Part shown: piece by piece, positions 17,069 through 26,280 of the stretch | How the letters are laid out: every line of letters starts with the position of its first letter | Position numbering within the stretch: position 1 is the stretch's first letter | Program-made: the position numbers and the translations under genes | The notes under the pieces: generated by a model | Told to the model about the DNA's origin: nothing | Databases searched by the model: none | Seen by the model: the letters and a program-made list of their open reading frames with translations, nothing else | Assembly (NCBI RefSeq): GCF_008704715.1 | Contig: NZ_CP023689.1 | Span: forward strand, 1 to 64,000 | Source of the DNA: Streptomyces chartreusis | GTDB lineage: Bacteria > Actinomycetota > Actinomycetes > Streptomycetales > Streptomycetaceae | Length of the DNA: 64,000 nucleotides | Direction of reading: 5' to 3'

Positions 17069-18670
17069 ATGCGCAGCAGACCGTACAAGGGCCTGGTCGC
17101 CGTAGCGGCCGCAGCGGCTCTGACCGCCACCGCGTGTACCGCCCAGGACGAGGCACAGCAAAAGCCCAAGGAGAAGACCGCGCTCTTCAAGTCCGGCTCG
17201 GACATCAGCTACCAGAAGTACGGCAAGAACTACCCGACGACGAAGGTCAAGGACGTCCCCGGCTCCTGCAGCTACGAGTCGATCAGCCGCAAGGACTACT
17301 CGGGGCAGACACTGAAGATCATCAGCCATGCCGTCCCGGTCATCGGTGAGCCGACGCAACTGCATGCCAAGCAGTTCGAGGAGATCACCGGCGGGAAGGT
17401 CGAGGTGGTCAACGTCCCCTTCGGCGAGCTGCACCAGAAGATCCTCACGCCCCTTCAGGCGGGCCAGCCGGCGTACGACGTCATGTTCTACCCGTCCCTG
17501 TGGATCGGCGACATGGCCCCGTACCTGGCACCGGTCCCGGAGAAGTACCTCAACACCACCGGCATGCAGGACGTCACCGCGGCCTACATGGACGTGGCGA
17601 CCTGGGACGGCAAGGTCATGCAGTACCCGGTGGACGGCGACCGGCACTACCTCAAGATCCGCGCCGATGTGCTGCAGGACCCCAAGTGGCAGGCACAGTA
17701 CAAGAAGGCGACGGGCAAGGACCTGAAGGTCCCCACCACCTGGACCGAATACCAGGACATAGCCGAGGCCTTCAGCGGCAAGGACTTCGACGGCGACGGC
17801 AAGAAGAACTACGGCAGCGCCGAGGTCACCAAGCGCGATGACCTGACGTTCTCCGCGTTCATCAGCCGGGCGGCGCCCTACGTGAAGAATCCGGACGTCA
17901 AGGGCGGTGTCTTCTTCGACGAAGAGACCATGAAGCCGCTCATCAACACGCCCGGCTTCGTCCGCGCCCTGCAAGACATGGTCAAGGCGAAGTCCACCTG
18001 GGCACCCGGCGGCTCCAACTTCGGCCTGGGAGACGAGATCTTCTCCTTCGGAGGCGGCCAGACCCTGATGTCCTACTCCTGGGACGACGCCTTCATCCAG
18101 GCCCAGCAGCCGGACAGCAAAATCCGCAACACGGTTCAGGCGGCGCCGCTACCGGGCTCCACCGAGGTCTACAACCGCACCACGAAGGCGTGGGACAAGA
18201 AGGCGAACCAGGCGGCCTACTTCACCTGGGGATGGACCTCCGCGGTGGCCAAGGCCTCCAGCCACCAGGAGATGGCCTTCGACTACCTGTGCTTCTTCAG
18301 CAACGAGGCCAACACCGCTCTCGACCTGACCATCGGACGTTTCGGCGTCAACCCCTACCGCATCTCCCACTTCGCACCCGAGTTCTGGGAGAAGCAGGGC
18401 TGGGACAAGGACGTCGCCAAGGCGTACGTGGACACGCTCTCCGGCATGGAGGAGAACCCCAACCGGGTCTTCGACCTGCGTGTCCCCGGCGTCAACCAGT
18501 ACATGTCCGCGCTGGCCAACGGAGTCGCCGCGGCGCTGGCGGGCCAGGAGTCCCCGCAGCGGGCGCTGGACGGCGTGGCCAGGGAATGGGCCAAGATCAC
18601 CGACCAGATCGGCAAGGACAAGGTCCAGAGCGCCTATCGCAACGTGGTCGCGCTCGAGGACGAGTCCTGA
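17069..18670 (+). CDS. ABC transporter solute-binding lipoprotein (GlpV-like)
   Basis: Predicted 533-residue extracellular binding protein. The N-terminus is a lipoprotein-type signal (RPYKGLVAVAAAAALTATAC), with the lipidated Cys near residue 23. The mature protein is a family 1 carbohydrate-type binding protein with typical segments such as GKVEVVNVPFGELHQKI and WTEYQDIAEAF. The length, longer than the usual 420-450 residues, matches the binding proteins of GlpSTPQV-type glycerol/polyol importers. It lies 18 nt after the dehydrogenase gene, with AGGAGA upstream, and is followed by two permeases and two ATPases. Confidence 0.9.
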   Translation: MRSRPYKGLVAVAAAAALTATACTAQDEAQQKPKEKTALFKSGSDISYQKYGKNYPTTKVKDVPGSCSYESISRKDYSGQTLKIISHAVPVIGEPTQLHAKQFEEITGGKVEVVNVPFGELHQKILTPLQAGQPAYDVMFYPSLWIGDMAPYLAPVPEKYLNTTGMQDVTAAYMDVATWDGKVMQYPVDGDRHYLKIRADVLQDPKWQAQYKKATGKDLKVPTTWTEYQDIAEAFSGKDFDGDGKKNYGSAEVTKRDDLTFSAFISRAAPYVKNPDVKGGVFFDEETMKPLINTPGFVRALQDMVKAKSTWAPGGSNFGLGDEIFSFGGGQTLMSYSWDDAFIQAQQPDSKIRNTVQAAPLPGSTEVYNRTTKAWDKKANQAAYFTWGWTSAVAKASSHQEMAFDYLCFFSNEANTALDLTIGRFGVNPYRISHFAPEFWEKQGWDKDVAKAYVDTLSGMEENPNRVFDLRVPGVNQYMSALANGVAAALAGQESPQRALDGVAREWAKITDQIGKDKVQSAYRNVVALEDES

Positions 18671-18751
18671 TCCGAACGCAGGGCATCCCGGGTGGCCGGA
18701 CCGCACCGGCCGGCCATCCGGGGGATCCCGCTTCCTTCCGCAAGGAGACCC

Positions 18752-19630
18752 ATGGACGGCCTGCGCCGGCACAAGAGCATGTTCCTCCTGCCGGGACTGC
18801 TCACGCTCTTCCTGATCATCATCTTCCCCCTTCTGTTCACCATCCGCGTCAGCTTCTCCGGCTGGAACGTCAGCAACCCTCAGATGGACTTCATCGGAGG
18901 CGCCAACTACACCGCGATGCTGGACGACAGTCGATTCTGGACCTCCATCACCCGGCTGATCCTGCTCGCGGGCGGCACAGTCCTGATCCAGTACCTCATC
19001 GGCTTCGGCATGGCCCTCCTGGTCTGGCGCGAGGCACGCGGCCGCAGATTCTGGCGGGTGCTCTTCCTCGTCCCCATGATGACCACCCCCGTGGTGATGG
19101 CCGCCATCTGGCAGACGATCTTCCATGAGTCGCTGGGGCCGATGAACGACCTCCTGGGGATGCTGGGCCTGCCGAGGATTCCCTGGCTCACCGAGTCCGG
19201 ACCGGCCCTGTTCGCGCTGATGACCGTCGAGGTCTGGCAGTGGACCCCCTTCATGTTCCTGTTGCTGCTGGCCGGCCTGCTCAGCCTTCCCAAGGAACCG
19301 TTCATGGCCGCCGCGATCGACGGCGCCGGCACCTGGCGCACCTTCTGGAAGGTGACCTTCCCGCTGATGGCACCGGTCTCGGTGGCGGCGGTCATCATCC
19401 GGCTGATCGAGGCGTCCAAGCTCTCCGACAGCGTCTACGTCCTGACGTCCGGCGGACCGGGGTCCTCCACCGAGACCCCGGGCTACTACCTCTACATCCA
19501 GGGCCTCCGCGATCAGCAGACCGGCTACAGCGGGGCGATGTCCCTGACCTACCTCGTCCTGATGATCGTCACGCTCACGATCGTCGCCGCCCTTCTCACC
19601 AGGGCCCTCAAGCTGAAGGGGGATTCATGA
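18752..19630 (+). CDS. ABC transporter permease (GlpP-like)
   Basis: Predicted 292-residue inner-membrane permease, MalF/UgpA type, with six hydrophobic helices starting at FLLPGLLTLFLIIIF. The cytoplasmic EAA loop is at about residues 190-210 (MAAAIDGAGTWRTFWKVTFP). The ATG at 18752 is preferred because AAGGAGA lies 4-5 nt upstream; a frame open 20 codons further upstream lacks this. The stop overlaps the next permease start by 4 nt (ATGA). Confidence 0.92.
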   Translation: MDGLRRHKSMFLLPGLLTLFLIIIFPLLFTIRVSFSGWNVSNPQMDFIGGANYTAMLDDSRFWTSITRLILLAGGTVLIQYLIGFGMALLVWREARGRRFWRVLFLVPMMTTPVVMAAIWQTIFHESLGPMNDLLGMLGLPRIPWLTESGPALFALMTVEVWQWTPFMFLLLLAGLLSLPKEPFMAAAIDGAGTWRTFWKVTFPLMAPVSVAAVIIRLIEASKLSDSVYVLTSGGPGSSTETPGYYLYIQGLRDQQTGYSGAMSLTYLVLMIVTLTIVAALLTRALKLKGDS

Positions 19631-20472
19631 GGTCGCGCCTTTATCCCGTGTTCAAGTACACCGTGATCGCCCTGTGGGCGTGCTTCGTCGCGGGACCGTT
19701 CTTCTGGGCCATGACGACCAGCTTCAAGAACGCCAACGCCGTCCAGGGCGGTCCCACCTACGTCCCCTGGGCCCAGTACGAGCCCACCCTCACCGGCTGG
19801 CGCAACATCTTCGGCGGAGCCGGCGGCGTCGACGTGATCGATCCCTTCATCAACAGTGCCATCGTCACGATCGCCGCGTCCGCCATCAGCCTGGCCCTCG
19901 GGTCACTGGCCGCCTACGCGCTCTCCCGGTACCGGTTCAGGCTGGGCTTCATCAAGAACAGCGACATCGTCTTCTTCTTCGTCTCCCAACGGATCATGCC
20001 GCCCGTCGTCCTGGTGATCCCCTTCTTCTACCTCCTGCAGTGGGGCGGCCTCCTGGACACCATCCCGGGCCTGGTCATCGTGACGGTCGCGCTCCTTCTA
20101 CCCATCGCGGTCTGGGTAATGGTGGACTTCTTCAACGGCATCCCCCGCGAGATCGACGAGATGGCGATGCTGGACGGCTGCCCCCCGTTCCAGACCTTCG
20201 TACGGGCCATCCTGCCGAACTCCCTGCCAGGGCTGACCGTCGCGGCGATGTTCTGCGCCGTGTTCGGCTGGAACGACTTCTTCTTCGCCTTCCGGCTGAC
20301 CTTCACCGAGGTCCAGACCCTGCCTCAGGCGGTCGTCGCTCTCAACTCCTCCATTCCACCGTGGTGGACGCTGTCCGCCGCCGCGCTCTTCGGCGTGGCA
20401 CCGCTGATCCTGCTCGCCCTCTGGGTCGAGCGCCTCCTGTCCAAGGGGAACCTCTCGGGAGCGGTCCGATGA
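19627..20472 (+). CDS. ABC transporter permease (GlpQ-like)
   Basis: Predicted 281-residue inner-membrane permease, MalG/UgpE type, with six helices and an EAA motif (EIDEMAMLDGCPPFQTF) at about residues 178-195. The N-terminus has the usual long first loop carrying WAMTTSFKNANAV. It is translationally coupled to both neighbours, overlapping the preceding permease and the following ATPase by 4 nt each. With the preceding permease it should form the heterodimeric pore of the importer. Confidence 0.92.
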   Translation: MRSRLYPVFKYTVIALWACFVAGPFFWAMTTSFKNANAVQGGPTYVPWAQYEPTLTGWRNIFGGAGGVDVIDPFINSAIVTIAASAISLALGSLAAYALSRYRFRLGFIKNSDIVFFFVSQRIMPPVVLVIPFFYLLQWGGLLDTIPGLVIVTVALLLPIAVWVMVDFFNGIPREIDEMAMLDGCPPFQTFVRAILPNSLPGLTVAAMFCAVFGWNDFFFAFRLTFTEVQTLPQAVVALNSSIPPWWTLSAAALFGVAPLILLALWVERLLSKGNLSGAVR

Positions 20473-21557
20473 ACCTCAGCACCACCGATCTGTGCCTGAC
20501 CGTCGACGGCGTCGACCACCTCAAGAACGTGACCGCCACCTTCCGGCCGGGACGGCTCCACACCATCATCGGCCGGACGATGGCGGGGAAGACAACGCTG
20601 CTGCGAGCCCTGGCCGGCCTGCAAAAGGTGGACTCCGGCTCGCTGACCCGGGCGGGAGCCGACTTCCTGAAGACGCCGGTATGGCGGCGCGACACCGCCA
20701 TGGTCTACCAGCAGTTCATCAACTACCCGCACCTCAACGTGTACGACAACGTGGCCTTCCCGCTGAAGCGGGCCGGGCTGTCACGGGACGAGGTCAAGCA
20801 GCGAGTCCGGCAGAGTCTGGCGAGCGTGGGGCTGGCGGACTTCGAGAAGCGCAAGCCCTCCCAGCTCTCCGGCGGCCAGCAGCAGCGCGTCGCGATGGCT
20901 CGCGCGCTGGCCCGTGGCACCGGCATCCTCCTGCTCGACGAGCCGCTGGCGAACCTGGACTACAAGTTGCGTGAACAGCTGCGCGACGAGTTCAAGGCCC
21001 TCTTCTCGGACCGGGGCGACGCGATCGTCATTTACACGACCACCGAACCCGCCGAGGCGATGATGCTCGGGGACGTGGTCCTTGTCATGCACGAGGGCCA
21101 AATCCTCCAGAGCGGCACCCCGCAGGAGGTCTTCGAACGCCCGGCGACCACCACGGTGGCGTCCATCATCAACGACCCGCCCATGAACATCTTCGCGGGC
21201 CGACTCGAGGGCGGCCAGGTCACGGTGGCCGGCTTCCAAGCCACGCACGTCTCCGCGCACCTGGCCGACCTGCCCGACGGCGCCTACCAGTTCGGCCTGC
21301 GCGCCACTGACGTCAGCCTGGCTTCCAGCGGTGTCGAAGGCGAGGTCACGTTCGTCGAGATCTCCGGATCCGAGACCTTCGTCCACGTGGTCGTCGGCGA
21401 GACCCCCTTCGTCGTACAGATCGAGGGCATCCACGACGTCGCCCTCGGCGACCTGGTCAGGCTCCGGCTCCGTCCCGACCGGCTGTTCGCCTTCGACGAG
21501 CGGGGGGCGCTCGTGCAGACACCTTCGTACGATCTCGCTTCAGTGGAAGGCCGTTGA
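20469..21557 (+). CDS. ABC ATPase with variant Walker A and H-loop (GlpS-like)
   Basis: Predicted 362-residue cytoplasmic ATPase of the importer. The Walker A is unusual: GRTMAGKTTL near residue 35, where the usual central Gly-x-Gly is Met-Ala-Gly. The signature LSGGQQQRVAMARA near residue 133 and Walker B LLLDEPLANLD near residue 155 are intact. The H-loop is replaced: the position of THD in YVTHD reads TTTEPAEA near residue 189. A C-terminal TOBE-like regulatory domain follows. These features match one of the two unlike ATPases of the Rhizobium-type GlpS/GlpT pair. It probably pairs with the next ATPase to form one good and one weak ATP site. Starts within the previous stop codon (ATGA). 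Confidence 0.9.
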   Translation: MNLSTTDLCLTVDGVDHLKNVTATFRPGRLHTIIGRTMAGKTTLLRALAGLQKVDSGSLTRAGADFLKTPVWRRDTAMVYQQFINYPHLNVYDNVAFPLKRAGLSRDEVKQRVRQSLASVGLADFEKRKPSQLSGGQQQRVAMARALARGTGILLLDEPLANLDYKLREQLRDEFKALFSDRGDAIVIYTTTEPAEAMMLGDVVLVMHEGQILQSGTPQEVFERPATTTVASIINDPPMNIFAGRLEGGQVTVAGFQATHVSAHLADLPDGAYQFGLRATDVSLASSGVEGEVTFVEISGSETFVHVVVGETPFVVQIEGIHDVALGDLVRLRLRPDRLFAFDERGALVQTPSYDLASVEGR

Positions 21558-21558
21558 T

Positions 21559-22638
21559 ATGGCGCAGTTGGACATCGTCGACGTCGGGCACGCGTACGCG
21601 CCGGGTGCCGAGGAGGATCGGTGGGCTCTCAAGCCGCTGAAGCTGACCTTCGAGTCCGGCAAGACCTATGCCCTGGTCGGGCCCTCGGGCTGCGGCAAGA
21701 CAACCCTGCTGAACATCCTGTCCGGCCTGGTCAGACCATCCCAAGGGCGGGTGCTGTTCGACGGCGTCGACGTCACCGCCCTGCCCACCAAGGCGCGCAA
21801 CATCGCCCAGGTCTTCCAGTTCCCCGTCATCTACAAGTCGATGACGGTCTACGACAACCTCGCCTTCCCGCTGCAGTGCCGACGCTGGGACAAGGCGAGG
21901 ACCGACGCCAAGGTCCGCCAGGTTGCCGAGGCCCTGGACCTGCACGACCGGTTGAAGCAGCCCGCTCGCGGGCTCACCGCCGACGACAAGCAGCTGATCT
22001 CACTCGGCCGCGGCCTGGTCCGTGACGACGTGGCGGCCGTCCTGATGGACGAGCCGCTCACCGTGATCGACCCGCAGCTGAAGCACTCGCTGCGGCGCAA
22101 GATCCGAGAGATCACCGAGCAGTTCCGGCCCACGGTGATCTATGTGACGCACGACCAGTACGAGGCGATGAGCTTCGCGCAGGAACTGCTCGTCATGAAG
22201 GACGGCCGCGCCGTCCAGCAAGGCACCCCTGAGCAGTTGTTCGAGGCGCCCTCTTCCACATACGTCGGCTACTTCATCGGCTCACCGGCGATGAACTTCC
22301 TGACCGTGGACCGCAACGACGGCCCCTTCGCGCTGGGCGGCAGGCCCCTGTCGGTCGCCTGGGACGTCCCCGGCAATACGACCGAGGTCCAAGTTGGCGT
22401 CCGGCCCGAGTACGTCAAGGTCGTCACGGAACCCGGCGCCAACACCTTCCCCGGCCGGCTGCGCCGTATCAGCGACCACGGCGCGCAACGCGTGCTCGAA
22501 GTCGAGGTCGGCGGGCAACTCGTCAGGGCCAAGACACCGCGCGAGGAGGGAACTCCGACGGGCGAGGAGGTCCTCGTACACCTCCCCCGCGCCAAGGTCC
22601 TTCCCTACGTGGACGGTCAGCTGGTCCTCCGGTCGTGA
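21559..22638 (+). CDS. ABC ATPase with degenerate signature motif (GlpT-like)
   Basis: Predicted 359-residue ATPase. Walker A GPSGCGKTTL (about residue 41), Walker B AVLMDEPLTVID (about residue 160) and the H-loop in IYVTHDQYEAM (about residue 196) are canonical. The LSGGQ signature is missing: the position reads LTADDKQLISLGRGL. A TOBE-like C-terminal domain ends the protein. Its intact Walker A and H-loop complement the intact signature of the preceding ATPase. It starts 1 nt after that gene's stop codon, with GGAAGG upstream. Confidence 0.9.
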   Translation: MAQLDIVDVGHAYAPGAEEDRWALKPLKLTFESGKTYALVGPSGCGKTTLLNILSGLVRPSQGRVLFDGVDVTALPTKARNIAQVFQFPVIYKSMTVYDNLAFPLQCRRWDKARTDAKVRQVAEALDLHDRLKQPARGLTADDKQLISLGRGLVRDDVAAVLMDEPLTVIDPQLKHSLRRKIREITEQFRPTVIYVTHDQYEAMSFAQELLVMKDGRAVQQGTPEQLFEAPSSTYVGYFIGSPAMNFLTVDRNDGPFALGGRPLSVAWDVPGNTTEVQVGVRPEYVKVVTEPGANTFPGRLRRISDHGAQRVLEVEVGGQLVRAKTPREEGTPTGEEVLVHLPRAKVLPYVDGQLVLRS

Positions 22639-22848
22639 CGACCACTCGGGTGGCCATCCACGATGTCGCCTTCCGAACTCGTACGATCGTGTCGCGGTAC
22701 GTCCTGGCAGCACGGCCGGAATGCACGCCCGGCCCCACCCGCCCATGGATGAGCCCGCACCGCCCCCGCCGTACGCGACACGACCGCTTCCCCCCTCCGC
22801 CCCGCCACGCGGCGGAGGCGCTGCAACCGATATCAGCGAAGGAATCCC

Positions 22849-23181
22849 ATGATCTTCATCACCGCCAAGTTTCGTGTCCGCCCCGAGCACGCCGACCGCT
22901 GGCCCGAGATCAGCGCCGAGTTCACCCGGGCGACGCGCGCCGAGCCCGGATGCCTGTGGTTCGACTGGTCGCGCAGCGTGGAGGAGCCCACGGAGTACGT
23001 CTTGGTCGAGGCCTTCCGCGACGAAGAGGCTGGGGCCGCGCATGTGCAGTCCGCGCACTTCAAGGCCGCGCAGCAGACGCTGCCGCCTCATCTGGTCAAG
23101 ACGCCGCGCATCGTTAACATGACCGTTCCGCAGGACGACTGGTCCCTACTTGGAGAAATGGCGGTCCCCGGAGAGGACTAG
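22849..23181 (+). CDS. Antibiotic biosynthesis monooxygenase (ABM) family protein
   Basis: Predicted 110-residue protein of the ABM superfamily, small dimeric ferredoxin-like-fold proteins that include cofactor-free quinol monooxygenases such as YgiN. The start MIFITAKFRVRPEHADRWPE and the later EPGCLWFDWSRS and YVLVEAFRDEEAGAAH with HFKAAQ are family hallmarks. The ATG at 22849 has GAAGGAA upstream. It is 210 nt after the ABC operon in the same direction and may share its physiology or be separate. Confidence 0.85.
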   Translation: MIFITAKFRVRPEHADRWPEISAEFTRATRAEPGCLWFDWSRSVEEPTEYVLVEAFRDEEAGAAHVQSAHFKAAQQTLPPHLVKTPRIVNMTVPQDDWSLLGEMAVPGED

Positions 23182-23301
23182 TTGTCGCTGGCCATGAGTT
23201 TGGTGACGCCTCACGCTGACGTTGACCTTCGAGTTGGTTGAAGTTCAATGAGTTTCTTCGAGTTGGCCACCGATCAGGTGACGGCCGCGAAGCGCAACGA
23301 G

Positions 23302-23363
23302 CGAGGCCCCCGGGCTGTTGATCGAGATGTCTGACGTCTCGATCACGTTGCTAGGGGGCCTCG
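23302..23363 (+). repeat. Nested inverted repeats before transposase start
   Basis: Outer arms CGAGGCCCCC (23302-23311) and GGGGGCCTCG (23354-23363) enclose inner arms TGATCGAGA (23319-23327) and TCTCGATCA (23337-23345), all perfect. The outer arm ends immediately before the TTG at 23364 of the transposase remnant. It probably belongs to the insertion element and could limit read-through transcription into the transposase. Confidence 0.7.
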
Positions 23364-23989
23364 TTGGTCATCTATCTGCGCGAGCACACCACCCTGGCGA
23401 AGATCGCTGCCGGGTTCGGGGTCAGCGAGTCCACCGCCCACGCCTACACCAGCGCCGTCATCAACCTGCTTGCCGACCGTGCCCCGGGTCTGCTGAAGGT
23501 CCTGCGCGAGGCCGATGCGGGCTTCGTCCTGCTGGACGGCACGCTCGCCGAATGCGACCGGGTCGGGCGACGGACACGCCGACTACTCCCACAAGCACCG
23601 CTGGCACGGCGTGAACGTGCAGGTGGTCACCGATCCGGACGGCCGGCTGCTGTGGCTCTCACCCGCGTTGCCGGGACGAACTCACGACCTGACTGCGGCC
23701 CGCACCCACCGGATCATCCGCATCTGCGAGCGTCAGGGCGTCCCCGTCCTGGCCGACCTCGCCTACCAGGGCGGCGGCCCTGGGTGACCACGGGCATCAA
23801 ACCAGGCCCCTGCAGGAACTGAGCCTCATCGAGAAGACTCGGAATCGGGCCTTGGCCGCGGCACGGGCGCCGGTCGAACGCGGCGTCGCGCGCCTGAAGT
23901 CCTGGCGGATCTTCCGCAGATCCCGATGCAGCTCAAACCGCATGACGTCAATCGCGAAAGCTGTCCTCACCCTGGAGCGGCAACGCTGA
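23364..23989 (+). pseudogene. IS5-family transposase remnant
   Basis: Broken DDE transposase gene. The first frame reads from TTG at 23364 (VIYLREHTTLAKIAAG, then AECDRVG). The protein continues in a second frame (HADYSHKHRWHGVNVQVVTD to LADLAYQGG), then returns after 23780 ([18 protein letters not shown], ending LTLERQR at the TGA 23987-23989). At least two frameshifts are needed to join these, and the N-terminal helix-turn-helix region appears shortened. The catalytic DG..AE and the E of VERGVARLK are still visible. It is closely related to the remnant at 42.2 kb. Confidence 0.85.
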
Positions 23990-24087
23990 AGAAGCTCATT
24001 GATGCTGGTGGTTACTCGTCGGCGCAGGTCCGCCCACGAAGTGGCCCGGCGTGCCGCCCCGTAAGCAGGCGCTGAAGCTGCAACCGC

Positions 24088-26280
24088 TCAGAGGTTGTCC
24101 AGATGGCCGTCGAGTGCTGCCTGCCAGGAGCGTGACGCCGCGGCTTCGGGGTCGATCTCGCGTGCCCAGGCTTTCAGGCTGAGGCGGGCGTCCCATGCTT
24201 CGTCGCTTCGGGCGGGGAAATCGCTCTGGAGCAGCAGGCGGTACAGGCCGATGAGGGTCATGAACTGAGGCAGGCTGCCGCCGAGGTGTTCGGTTCCGGC
24301 GGCGGAGGGGAGCAGGACGCGGCCGGTGCGGCCGTCCAGGATCACGGGCTGGGTGAGCCAGTGTCCGATGAGGTAGGCGCGCTCAGGAGAGTCGTAGGGT
24401 TCGAGGCCGGTCCGGTCGAGGGCGATCGTGGTCAGGAACGCCGGAGCGGTTCCGTCCAGGGCGGGGAAGCCGGTTTCGGCGAGGGTCGCTCGGGCCCGTG
24501 GGTCGGTGAGGCCGGCTGGTAGGCCGGTGAGGGCAAGGCGGCGCAGTGCCTGGTCGCCGAACGTGGTGGTGAACCATGCGTCGAGCGCCCGGCCTTGTTC
24601 GGCGACGGGAGCGGGCAAGGGCCACAGGGAGGTTGACGGGGGCGAGGGGACGAGGGGCCGTTGCCAGAACCCGGGACCGGCGATCAGGTCCTCGGGGTGC
24701 AGGACGTCGAAGGCGTAGATGCCTCTTGAGCCGTACGCTACCCACCGACCCTCGCTTGCCTGCTCCGCTCCGCTGCGTGCGATCAGCAGCCCCGGCCAGT
24801 CGGGACCGCCGGCTCCGGGCGAGCCGGCGTATCGACGGCTGTCCAGGGCACTGCCGACCGTCCGCTCCACGTTCCCCTCGTCGGTGATGAACTGGTGGAC
24901 CACTCTGGGCTCCAGCAACTCCTGACCGTCGGACAACCGCCACACGCGTTCGCGTACCTGGTCGTCGCCCCAGTCATCACGGGGGTCGGGCAGCGCCGCC
25001 TCGATTTCCTGCCGACTGAAGACGCCGGCGTACTCACCGGCGACGACGAGCCTCCCCGCGTACGTACCGATGTCGATGCCACGAGTGGGACCGGGCAGCG
25101 CGTGCAGGGGGCCCATCACACCGTAGGGACGCCACTTCGACCATACGGTGCGCCAGGCCAGCGGCACGGGAGCGGCGCTTTCGAGCCGGTCGGCCCAGTC
25201 ACGGCGTCCCCGGTTGACCGCCGCCCAGTGCAGCCAGGCCAGCCACTCGCTCTGGGTGTCGGGAGTGACGCCGTCGCGGTCCAAGTAGTGGGCGTCCGCG
25301 GCGACGCCGCCCGGCGGAGGGCCGCCGGGCCAGGCAAGCCTGATCGCTTGCTGGAGCGAGGCGCGATCGGCGTTCGCCACGAGTGCGGGCTGTTCGTCGA
25401 GGAGTCGGGGCAGTGTGCCGGAGAGGGCGGCGTGGATGGCGAGCGCGCGGCGGGCGTAGGCCGCAATCCGCACATCGGCCACGCCTTCGGCGGTCGCGGA
25501 CGCCTCGGAGAGGAGAGCGTCGGTGATGGCCCGTTGCTCCGCGGCGGTCATCGGATCCGCCTTGCGGAGCCGGTGTCGGAGTGCGTCCGAGGCCAGCCGG
25601 ACGATCGGGGCGCCCGTGTTGTCGACGTCGAGACGCAGTACGTCGGGCAGCTGTCGCACGATGTGGCGCAGGGCGCCCTCGGTGTCCGTATCGCCCAACG
25701 CAGTAGCGATGAACTCCCATACGGAGAGCGGGATTTCGCGCAGCTCATTCCAGGCAAGCGCGCGGACCGCGGGATGCTCGGCGAGCAGCGTCGTGGGATC
25801 GAGCTCCTCAGGCCGGCCTTCCAGCAGGATCTCGTTGGGGCGATCGGCATCGGCCCGGTCGTCCGGCTCACCGAGCTCCAGGACCGGAAGCACACGACCG
25901 CGACCCCGGCTGCTGAACTCCCCGACCAGACGGTCGATGAGACGCGACTCCGTCGACGAGCAAAGGGGCCCCGCCCACTGCACATTGGCGAGAAACACGA
26001 TCCCGCCCCGGCGCAGCCCCGCCAATGTGTCCCGCAGCGGGTCGCCCAAGGGACGACGGACGGCCTCGAGACGGAAGTACGCCAGGAGCCGGCGCAGTAC
26101 CTGGTCCGCGGTCAGCCCACGGCAGTCCAGGAAGAACGAGCCGGGAATCTGCCTATGCAGCCCTGCCAGAACAGCCGTCTTCCCCACGCCCGGTGCACCG
26201 CGCAGCACGAGCCTCGGCGTATGCCTCGGCGGATCGGCCAACCAACCGACGATCTCGTCGTCCGCCTCTTCGCTAAGCAC
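24088..26280 (-). CDS. P-loop NTPase fused to SUKH-4-like domain
   Basis: Predicted 730-residue protein. The N-terminus has a Walker A (GAPGVGKTAVL, about residues 28-38) and a hydrophobic Walker B-like strand (GGIVFLANVQWAG) near residue 93, so a STAND/AAA-like NTPase of about 250 residues. The middle (about 290-570) is helical and Trp-rich. The C-terminal 180 residues (GFPALDGTAPAFLTTIALD, then YLIGHWLTQPVILDGRTGRV) match the pattern of SUKH-4-type immunity proteins. Similar NTPase-SUKH fusions occur in actinomycetes and are thought to be part of polymorphic toxin or conflict systems (family knowledge). No toxin gene is seen beside it. The ATG at 26280 lies close to the first Walker motif; weak ribosome site. 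Confidence 0.72.
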   Translation of the reverse strand: MLSEEADDEIVGWLADPPRHTPRLVLRGAPGVGKTAVLAGLHRQIPGSFFLDCRGLTADQVLRRLLAYFRLEAVRRPLGDPLRDTLAGLRRGGIVFLANVQWAGPLCSSTESRLIDRLVGEFSSRGRGRVLPVLELGEPDDRADADRPNEILLEGRPEELDPTTLLAEHPAVRALAWNELREIPLSVWEFIATALGDTDTEGALRHIVRQLPDVLRLDVDNTGAPIVRLASDALRHRLRKADPMTAAEQRAITDALLSEASATAEGVADVRIAAYARRALAIHAALSGTLPRLLDEQPALVANADRASLQQAIRLAWPGGPPPGGVAADAHYLDRDGVTPDTQSEWLAWLHWAAVNRGRRDWADRLESAAPVPLAWRTVWSKWRPYGVMGPLHALPGPTRGIDIGTYAGRLVVAGEYAGVFSRQEIEAALPDPRDDWGDDQVRERVWRLSDGQELLEPRVVHQFITDEGNVERTVGSALDSRRYAGSPGAGGPDWPGLLIARSGAEQASEGRWVAYGSRGIYAFDVLHPEDLIAGPGFWQRPLVPSPPSTSLWPLPAPVAEQGRALDAWFTTTFGDQALRRLALTGLPAGLTDPRARATLAETGFPALDGTAPAFLTTIALDRTGLEPYDSPERAYLIGHWLTQPVILDGRTGRVLLPSAAGTEHLGGSLPQFMTLIGLYRLLLQSDFPARSDEAWDARLSLKAWAREIDPEAAASRSWQAALDGHLDNL

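Noticed and set aside
15866..17974. 702-codon minus-strand frame across the dehydrogenase and binding protein genes
   Set aside because: Antisense shadow; both plus-strand genes have unmistakable family motifs.
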